Part shown: in pieces, positions 14,665-20,506 of the stretch
Layout: each line of letters begins with the position of its first letter
Numbering within the stretch: position 1 is the stretch's first letter
Origin: JAFAGX01 sp035624085
GTDB taxonomy: Bacteria; Acidobacteriota; Terriglobia; Terriglobales; Acidobacteriaceae
Assembly (NCBI GenBank): GCA_035624085.1
Contig: DASPSE010000373.1
Coordinates: forward strand, 1 to 22,699
Direction of reading: 5' to 3'
Length of the DNA stretch: 22,699 nucleotides
Made by a program: the position numbers and the translations under genes
The notes under the pieces: model-generated
The model's input: only the letters and a program-made list of their open reading frames with translations
Database searches by the model: none
Told to the model about the DNA's origin: nothing

Positions 14665-14828
14665 GAGTGGTTGATCTTCCGATACCTTACTTTCAGCCTT
14701 TTAGGGGCCGACTGTGGATTCTACCTGCTGAGGTTGAAATATGACTAGGCGGGCCGAGGAAAGACCGATATCAACTAGCCTGCGTGTTAGAATTTTCCTA
14801 GCCATTTCCACGTCCCGGGAGCACCAAG

Positions 14829-15503
14829 TTGGTCGAGTTAGCACCATCGATTCTGTCGGCAGATTTCGGCCATTTATCCGAGCAGGTCCAGGCCGCAGCC
14901 AAAGGTGGCGCCACGATCGTTCATGTCGACGTCATGGATGGGCATTTCGTGCCCAACATCACAATTGGGCCGCCGGTGGTGCGTTCCCTGCGAAAGGCAA
15001 CCGACCTGCCGCTGGATTGTCATCTGATGATCGAGAATCCCGATCAGTACATTCCGGACTTCGCGGCGTCTGGTGCGGACTGGATTTCGGTACATCAGGA
15101 AGCATGCCGGCATCTGAACCGGACGCTGCACTTGATCCGCAGTCATGGCCCGCAGGTCGGCGTGGTGATTAATCCCGCGACCCCGGTTGAAACTTTGAGC
15201 GAAGTCCTCGATATTGTGGACTATGTGTTGGTCATGTCGGTGAATCCGGGCTTCGGGGGACAGAAATTCATTCCCGGCGCGGTCCATAAGATTCGCCGGC
15301 TAGCCGAGTGGCGAGCCCAGCAACGGCTCGGGTATCGTATTGAGGTGGATGGCGGGATCGACCTGGAGACAGTTGGAGACGTAGTCCGCGCGGGGGCTGA
15401 AATTCTGGTGGCGGGCAACGCCGTGTTCGGCAAAGGCGATCCAACTACTAACGCTCAGAAATTACTGAAGGCAGCCACCGAAGCCGCGTTATTGAAAGTG
15501 TAG
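14829..15503 (+). CDS. rpe: Ribulose-phosphate 3-epimerase
   Basis: Rpe interconverts ribulose-5-phosphate and xylulose-5-phosphate. The 224-residue TIM barrel has the family blocks LAPSILSADFGHL (4-16), HVDVMDGHFVPNITIGPP (32-49; His32 and Asp34 as metal ligands), DCHLMIENP (63-71; His65), MSVNPGFGGQKF and EVDGGI. The start is TTG at 14829, preceded by GGGAG about 8 nt upstream; no ATG is available without losing the first strand. It precedes the BamD-like gene, with a terminator-like repeat in between. Confidence 0.95.
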   Translation: MVELAPSILSADFGHLSEQVQAAAKGGATIVHVDVMDGHFVPNITIGPPVVRSLRKATDLPLDCHLMIENPDQYIPDFAASGADWISVHQEACRHLNRTLHLIRSHGPQVGVVINPATPVETLSEVLDIVDYVLVMSVNPGFGGQKFIPGAVHKIRRLAEWRAQQRLGYRIEVDGGIDLETVGDVVRAGAEILVAGNAVFGKGDPTTNAQKLLKAATEAALLKV

Positions 15504-15508
15504 TTTAT

Positions 15509-15582
15509 AGTTTCCGGTTTCCAGTTTCCAGAAACCGCATCGCAATCCAGAAGCTAGAAACTGGAAACTGGAAACTGTTTTT
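15509..15582. repeat. Inverted repeat of GTTTCCA units with a T-run (terminator-like)
   Basis: Arms 15509-15531 and 15554-15576 pair at 21 of 23 positions, each arm made of tandem GTTTCCA-type heptamers. The right arm is followed by a run of five T (15578-15582). It could terminate rpe transcription, yet the BamD-like ATG lies only 10 nt beyond, so partial read-through or internal initiation must occur. It looks like another dispersed intergenic repeat. Confidence 0.7.
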
Positions 15583-15592
15583 CGAGGCCTTA

Positions 15593-17119
15593 ATGCCACA
15601 TCGTATTCCGGTTATCGCGATCGTTTTGGGCGTGCTCTTGCTCGCGGTTGGCTGCACCAACAAGAAGGTCAGCAACCCCATTGCGAACATTGATTCCAAG
15701 CAGCCCGACAAGGTGCTGTTCGATCGCGCCATGGACGCCATGAAGCACAACCGCTTCGACGTGGCCCGGCTGACTTTGCAGACGCTGATCAACACCTACC
15801 CGGACTCCGAATATATCGCGCGCGCCAAGCTGGCCATTGCCGATTCCTGGTATGCGGAGGGAGGTTCAGCCTCGCAGGCCCAGGCGGAGATTGAATACAA
15901 AGATTTCATTACTTTCTTCCCCAACATGCCGGAGGCTGCTGAGGCGCAGCTCAAGATCGCGAACATCCATTATCAGCAGATGGAAAAGCCCGACCGCGAT
16001 TATACCCACGCCATGCGCGCTGAGGAGGAATACCGGCAATTGATCATGCAGTTCCCGGACAGCAAGCTGGTTCCAGAGGCCAAGCAGCGGCTGCGGGAAG
16101 TTCAGGAAGTAATTGCTGACCGAGAGTACCGCGTCGGGCGCTTCTACTATCTGCGCCAGTCTTATCCCGCTGCCATCGCCCGCTTGCGTTCATTGGTTGA
16201 CAAGTATCCGCTTTACAGCAGGGCGGACGAAGTTCTGTATCTGCTGGGGCAGTCCTACGAAAGCGAAGTCAACATGATCCGGGCGCGGCCCAATTGCGTG
16301 GCCTTCAATAAGCCCCCGAATTGCGTGCCCGAGGTGCTCAGGGCCCGCATGATCGAACCGTTCGTTAAGGAGGCGGCTGAAGCTTATTCGCGCATCCTGA
16401 CCCGGTACCCCTTGATGGACAGGGCAGATGATGCCAAGGCGCGGCTCATCGCGCTTCACCAACCAGTGCCGAAACCGACCAAGGCCGCAGTGGCGCAAAA
16501 CAAAGCCGAAGAAGACAGCCGCAAGTCGCCCAGTACGCTATCGAAGCTGATGAGAAATTTCGAGAAGCATCCGAGCGTCGCCGATGCAGCAAGAACCGGC
16601 GAACCTACGCTGGTCGATCCCACGCCGATGAGTGCCAGTGACGTGGTGCAGCAAGCGGCGAAAGCGATGGTGTCAGGTAAAGGAAGCTCCGATAACCACT
16701 CTGTTACCGTCGAGGTCGGGAAAGGAGAGCCGCCTGCCAATCAGCCGGTCCCGCGCTCGGACGCGCCAGCGGCCACCGACACCGGGACGGCGCCTGAGAC
16801 TTCGGCTTCAGCGGGCACTTCCGCCACCCCTGCGGCGTCGGACCAAAATGAACTAAAACCCAACGTCGGTTCGTCGGATGCCAACGAACTCACGCCGAAC
16901 GTTCCGGCCGAAGGCGCTCAAGCCCTGCCGCCGCCGCAGCAGGTCAATGAAATTCAGACGGCTGGCCAGCAGACCGGTAACTCCTCAGTTGCGGGAGACA
17001 GCGGCCAGAGCAGCGACTCGGCAGCCTCTTCGAGCAGCCAACAAACGGCTGACGACGATGCGGTGGCCTCAAGTAAGCGCAAGAAAAAGAAAGGAATCCA
17101 CAAGATCATCCCCTTCTGA
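15593..17119 (+). CDS. BamD-like outer-membrane assembly lipoprotein with long C-terminal extension
   Basis: BamD is a TPR lipoprotein of the BAM complex that inserts outer-membrane proteins. This protein has 508 residues, about twice the E. coli length. A lipoprotein signal ends in LLLAVGC (lipidated Cys21). Residues about 35-290 hold TPR-like repeats typical of BamD/YfiO (DVARLTLQTLINTYPDSEY, KDFITFFPNMPEAAEAQLKI, EEYRQLIMQFPDSKLVPEA, AYSRILTRYPLMDRADDAK). An insertion at 229-248 contains Cys235 and Cys244, a possible disulfide. Residues about 300-490 are low-complexity (Ser, Ala, Pro, Gln, Asp), with a repeated NELKPNV/NELTPNV (419-425, 431-437), and the end is basic (SKRKKKKGIHKIIPF). GAGG precedes ATG 15593. 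The core assignment is good; the role of the tail is unknown. Confidence 0.82.
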   Translation: MPHRIPVIAIVLGVLLLAVGCTNKKVSNPIANIDSKQPDKVLFDRAMDAMKHNRFDVARLTLQTLINTYPDSEYIARAKLAIADSWYAEGGSASQAQAEIEYKDFITFFPNMPEAAEAQLKIANIHYQQMEKPDRDYTHAMRAEEEYRQLIMQFPDSKLVPEAKQRLREVQEVIADREYRVGRFYYLRQSYPAAIARLRSLVDKYPLYSRADEVLYLLGQSYESEVNMIRARPNCVAFNKPPNCVPEVLRARMIEPFVKEAAEAYSRILTRYPLMDRADDAKARLIALHQPVPKPTKAAVAQNKAEEDSRKSPSTLSKLMRNFEKHPSVADAARTGEPTLVDPTPMSASDVVQQAAKAMVSGKGSSDNHSVTVEVGKGEPPANQPVPRSDAPAATDTGTAPETSASAGTSATPAASDQNELKPNVGSSDANELTPNVPAEGAQALPPPQQVNEIQTAGQQTGNSSVAGDSGQSSDSAASSSSQQTADDDAVASSKRKKKKGIHKIIPF

Positions 17120-17175
17120 AGAGCGTTCACCAAAGAGCTTGCGGAATGCCCCTAACCATTCGGTACTGTCCACTC

Positions 17176-17228
17176 GTAACCTGTTTAGTGGTTGTATTCT
17201 CATTGACTTAGAGTCCCGGACAGGTTAC
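17176..17228. repeat. Short inverted repeat upstream of the receiver gene
   Basis: GTAACCTGT (17176-17184) and ACAGGTTAC (17220-17228) are perfect inverted copies separated by 35 nt, ending about 37 nt before the TTG start. They could be paired operator half-sites or a leader hairpin; chance is not excluded. Confidence 0.35.
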
Positions 17229-17265
17229 CTTCGCGCTATCTCCCCTAAAAAAGAAGGATCTCGCT

Positions 17266-19011
17266 TTGGCGCGTAAAGTCCTGCTGGCTGACGACAGTGT
17301 CACCGCCCAGAACATGGGCCGGAGAATCCTTGTGGATGCCGGGTACGAGGTCATCACTGTCAATAACGGCTCTTCCGCTCTCAAGAAAGTTACCGAATCC
17401 AAACCTGACCTGATTGTCCTGGATGTTTACATGCCGGGTTACGGTGGCTTGGAAGTCTGCCAGCGCATTCGCGAGTCACAGGAAACGGCGCGTATTCCCG
17501 TTCTGCTCACAGTTGGCAAGTTGGAGCCGTTTAAAGCCGAGGAAGTACGCCGCGTCCGGGCAGACGCTTTTATCGTCAAGCCCTTCGAGGCCAGCGAACT
17601 TCTGACCGCGCTCACCAAGCTGGAAGACAAGATTGTTCCCCAACCCGCAGACCGCAGATCGGGACGGTCCAACTACACATCCGATGATGCTGCCTACGCC
17701 AAGGAATTTGGCGATATTGAAAACGGTTGGAAGAACCGCCTGAAAATTCCGCCGCCGCACCACCCTCGAGTTCGTGAGGCAGCTCCGGCCGCTGATTCGG
17801 GCGCACCTCCCGAAAGTCCGGCCGACGAACGAGCAACATCAGAGGCGCACCCGCAGGCTCGGTCCCATGTACAGCCAGACACGAAAGTGGATGAGCCCGC
17901 GCGAATGGTTCAAACCAAAGAAGATCAACCCCAGGCAGGGCAGGAAGCGGCTGAGTTCCCCGTCCGTGCGGAATCACGCGAAAGTGAGGACCCATCCAGG
18001 CTTGCCTCGGAAACGAGGAATGACGGGGTGTTTCCGCGGTTCGAGCCTCGGATGGAATCAGAGCCCACACCGGTGGCAACTGTAGCCCCGGAAGTCGCGC
18101 AAGAGGATGCGCCTCGAGAACAACCAAAGGCACACGTAGACGAGGTGGCAGCTGTGCTGGCAGCACTCGTTCCGTCGAGCGCAAACGGTGGCGAAGCTGC
18201 TGCCTCCGAAGCAGAGCCGCTTCCCGTAACCATGGCGGCTGCGGATGCCAGTCAGGAGTTCAGCGGCCCACGCTGGATCGCCCACGAGGTTGCGCTTACT
18301 AACGGCGAATCCTCTCTCAACCTTGAGCAGGAGATGCATAAGACGTTCGCTGCGTTTGCCGCAGCTGACGCAGCGCAAATGACGCCGTCCCCCTCGCCCG
18401 AGGAATCTCGCGCGTGCAGTTCGCTGGCGCAGCAAGCGGAAGGCGTGCCCGCCGCCGGCGGAAGTTCCGAATCGCATTCCCAGGAGCCGGCGCCGTTCGG
18501 CGGCGTGAGCGGCACACAGGAATTGGTAACAGCTGCATCAGTTCTCCCGGATGCAGGCGCGTCGCCCGAGCCACATCAACCCGAAGGTGCCGTCGAAGAA
18601 ACGAGGGAAGCGGCTGCTTACGCTGCTGCGGCTTCCGCGGGAATCGGTGCAGGATCGCCCGAAACCAGCGTGGAAGCAGTCGCCGCTTCGCAAATTTCGG
18701 CAGTTGCGCCCGAGATTCCCACGCCGGGCGAGTCCAGGCATGACGCTGACTTGGCCGCAGCTTGGGCGAGCTGGAAACAGGTTCGAGACTCCGTCTCCAG
18801 TCCAGAATTTACGTCGCAAATTGCCGATGCAGCCACAAATGACTTCAAAGAGATTCGTCACGAAGAGCCCCCCACCGAGGCGGGATCCGAGGCTGCTGCC
18901 ACTTCGCCGGAAGAAAATGGCGCCATCGCCAGCATCGTTGACAGTGTTCTCGCCGAACTTAAGCCCAAGCTGATGGAAGAGATTTCCAAGAAGATCAAGA
19001 AGCAGAAGTAA
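17266..19011 (+). CDS. Response-regulator receiver protein with long disordered region and basic helical tail
   Basis: The protein has 581 residues. Residues 1-125 form an intact receiver: acidic pair Asp9-Asp10 (LLADDS), phosphoacceptor Asp53 (IVLDVYMPGYGG), Thr82 and Lys105 (IVKPFEA). No known output domain follows. Residues about 130-550 are rich in Ala, Glu, Pro and Ser and probably disordered, with two islands that look more ordered (around 330-370, LNLEQEMHKTFAAFAAAD, and around 490-530, AAAWASWKQVRDSV). The end (IVDSVLAELKPKLMEEISKK, then IKKQK) forms an amphipathic, basic helix. The start is TTG with AAGGA 7 nt upstream; no upstream ATG fits. It follows the BamD-like gene by 146 nt. 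No histidine kinase is nearby. It is probably a scaffold or localisation-type regulator, which is inference. Confidence 0.85.
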   Translation: MARKVLLADDSVTAQNMGRRILVDAGYEVITVNNGSSALKKVTESKPDLIVLDVYMPGYGGLEVCQRIRESQETARIPVLLTVGKLEPFKAEEVRRVRADAFIVKPFEASELLTALTKLEDKIVPQPADRRSGRSNYTSDDAAYAKEFGDIENGWKNRLKIPPPHHPRVREAAPAADSGAPPESPADERATSEAHPQARSHVQPDTKVDEPARMVQTKEDQPQAGQEAAEFPVRAESRESEDPSRLASETRNDGVFPRFEPRMESEPTPVATVAPEVAQEDAPREQPKAHVDEVAAVLAALVPSSANGGEAAASEAEPLPVTMAAADASQEFSGPRWIAHEVALTNGESSLNLEQEMHKTFAAFAAADAAQMTPSPSPEESRACSSLAQQAEGVPAAGGSSESHSQEPAPFGGVSGTQELVTAASVLPDAGASPEPHQPEGAVEETREAAAYAAAASAGIGAGSPETSVEAVAASQISAVAPEIPTPGESRHDADLAAAWASWKQVRDSVSSPEFTSQIADAATNDFKEIRHEEPPTEAGSEAAATSPEENGAIASIVDSVLAELKPKLMEEISKKIKKQK

Positions 19012-19305
19012 AGGGCGCTCCCGCAGCTAAACAACGCAGGTGTCCGAACACTCTGAGATTTGCTTCCCCCGGTTCTGATGTCCGCAACCATTTCCCGTGC
19101 GGTTTCGATATCTTTCATCTTGACCAGCGCTTAGAGCCAGACTAGAACTCTCGGCTGGCCGTCCCTCCCCGAACACTTGTCCCCACGATTTCTGAGTCGT
19201 TGAGCATGGCTCCTTCTACAACGGCTCGACACTGCCATCGACGTGCCAGGGGACGGGTGCTCTGGTCTGGGGGATCAACGCCAGCGGTCTGATAGGATTC
19301 GCTGG

Positions 19306-20088
19306 GTGAAGGGCTTCTACAAAGCGCTCGCAGGCGCAGTGTTCCTGGGGTTGCTTACAATGATCGCCCTTAGAACGACTCCCATACACGTGTACGACGG
19401 CTTTGAGTCTCCTGGCCTGAGTTGGAGCCGATGGTCACGCTGGCGCTTTGCTTCGGGAGCCGTGGTTTCAGAAGATACGGTCGTTCGCTCGGGGCATCGA
19501 GCCTTGGCGATTACGGTGCACTCCGGGGACTGTTATGAGGCTGCCAGCGACGACGGAGAGGCTACGGAGCGCGCCGAGCTTATGGAATCATGGTGGCTGG
19601 TCTCCCGCACCGGTCGAGCCTATTCCTATTCATTCAGCCTCTTTATTCCGAGAGAGTTTCCTCAGACCTCGGAGCGTCTGGTCATCGCACAATGGAAGCA
19701 GGTGTGCGAGGCGTGGCGCTGCCGGCCGGACAATCCCATCCTTGCGATTCGCTATGAGGACGGGCGGCTCAAAATCACACGTCGTGATCAGCGCGGGACT
19801 GAGACGCTTTATCAGGGCAGCGAAGATGTGCGCGGCCGCTGGCTGGATTTTCGCTTTGTTGCCCGATTCGAGGCGACGCAGGACGGGAGCATTGATGCCA
19901 CTCTCGATGGCAAAACTATTGTGCACTATCGCGGTCCGACTGCCTACCAACCAGCGCACGGTTATCCCTTGCACGGCCTGGTCTACTTCAAGACCGGACT
20001 TTACCGCGACGCCCGTGGAGAGGAGCCGTGGACGATCTATGTTGACGAATACCGCAAAGATCAATGCCCGGTGAGCGGTTGCCAGTGA
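19306..20088 (+). CDS. Putative polysaccharide lyase (heparin-lyase-like, PF14099-type)
   Basis: The protein has 260 residues. The N-terminus (MKGFYKALAGAVFLGLLTMI) is a signal peptide or membrane anchor, so the protein is exported or anchored. The rest resembles the single-domain beta-jelly-roll lyases of the PF14099 type: ERAEL (88-92), YSYSFSLFIP (106-115), VIAQWKQ (126-132), YFKTGLYR (227-234) and a final strand IYVDEYR. Five Cys residues (76, 134, 139, 254, 259) could form disulfides. GTG 19306 is preferred because AGGA lies 8 nt upstream and the signal peptide then begins at residue 1; a GTG at 19243 would add 21 polar residues. It is not next to other carbohydrate genes. The substrate is unknown. 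Confidence 0.65.
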   Translation: MKGFYKALAGAVFLGLLTMIALRTTPIHVYDGFESPGLSWSRWSRWRFASGAVVSEDTVVRSGHRALAITVHSGDCYEAASDDGEATERAELMESWWLVSRTGRAYSYSFSLFIPREFPQTSERLVIAQWKQVCEAWRCRPDNPILAIRYEDGRLKITRRDQRGTETLYQGSEDVRGRWLDFRFVARFEATQDGSIDATLDGKTIVHYRGPTAYQPAHGYPLHGLVYFKTGLYRDARGEEPWTIYVDEYRKDQCPVSGCQ

Positions 20089-20131
20089 ACCGAAGCGGAT
20101 CTTGGGGCACAGCCCGTACTCGACCGGCAAG

Positions 20132-20161
20132 TCAACTGTTGAAATCTCAACTGTTGTAATC
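20132..20161. repeat. Tandem 15-bp repeat containing the palindrome CAACTGTTG
   Basis: TCAACTGTTGAAATC (20132-20146) is followed directly by TCAACTGTTGTAATC (20147-20161), identical at 14 of 15 positions. Each copy holds CAAC-T-GTTG, so two operator-like sites lie 15 bp apart between the lyase and valS. Confidence 0.55.
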
Positions 20162-20223
20162 AGGCGTCTCTGAACAATGTCGGCAGTGTCAAACAGTTTT
20201 TCAAACGGGCCGGTCCCTGCGCT

Positions 20224-20249
20224 CACAAGAGCGCCATTTCGCTCTTGTG
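20224..20249 (+). terminator. Strong hairpin, possible terminator of the lyase gene
   Basis: CACAAGAGCG and CGCTCTTGTG form a perfect 10-bp stem with a 6-nt loop. A run of five T (20259-20263) begins about 9 nt after the stem rather than directly, so termination is plausible but not textbook. It is 135 nt past the lyase stop. Confidence 0.4.
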
Positions 20250-20402
20250 CAAAGCGTGTTTTTCCGGGTAAAGCCCCGTCGCGTCGCCGGCTCCTTTATG
20301 CGAAACGGGAGGGAGCATTTTGCCGTCCGTATATACCGCCCCCGCCATCGTTTGACCACGTTTTCAGCCCGCCTGTAAGATCGAAGACTCCAGGCATTTA
20401 GC

Positions 20403-20488
20403 AGTCAGCAGTTAGCTTTTGGCCATCGGGAGCGAGTTCGAGTTTCCAAAGATTGGGACCGCAACCGGCTAGATGCTAAGTGCTGATT
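20403..20488. repeat. Imperfect inverted repeat directly before valS (AGTCAGCAGTTAGC family)
   Basis: AGTCAGCAGTTAGC (20403-20416) pairs at 12 of 14 positions with GCTAAGTGCTGATT (20475-20488). Flanking words (AGCAGTCAGCAGT, ATTGCCAATTGCCG) are internally repetitive. It ends 18 nt before the valS ATG. Confidence 0.6.
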
Positions 20489-20506
20489 GCCAATTGCCGA
20501 TTTGCC

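Larger units (their letters stand above)
20089..20506. other. Gene-free leader region of valS with several repeats
   Basis: About 418 bases without a credible gene. It contains a 15-bp tandem repeat of a short palindrome (20132-20161), a 10-bp perfect hairpin (20224-20249) and an inverted repeat (20403-20488) just before valS. No T-box features (such as a GGGTGG-type antiterminator bulge) were found despite the position upstream of a tRNA-synthetase gene. Confidence 0.5.

Noticed and set aside
14741..15172. 143-aa frame overlapping rpe
   Set aside because: It is a shadow of rpe in another frame, Arg/Ser/Gly-rich and unlike any family.
17439..18848. Many open frames on both strands across the receiver gene tail
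   Set aside because: The tail is GC-rich and low-complexity, which keeps other frames open; none shows domains or ribosome sites.
20089..20506. T-box riboswitch before valS
   Set aside because: No specifier-loop or antiterminator signature was visible; the hairpin at 20224 is generic.
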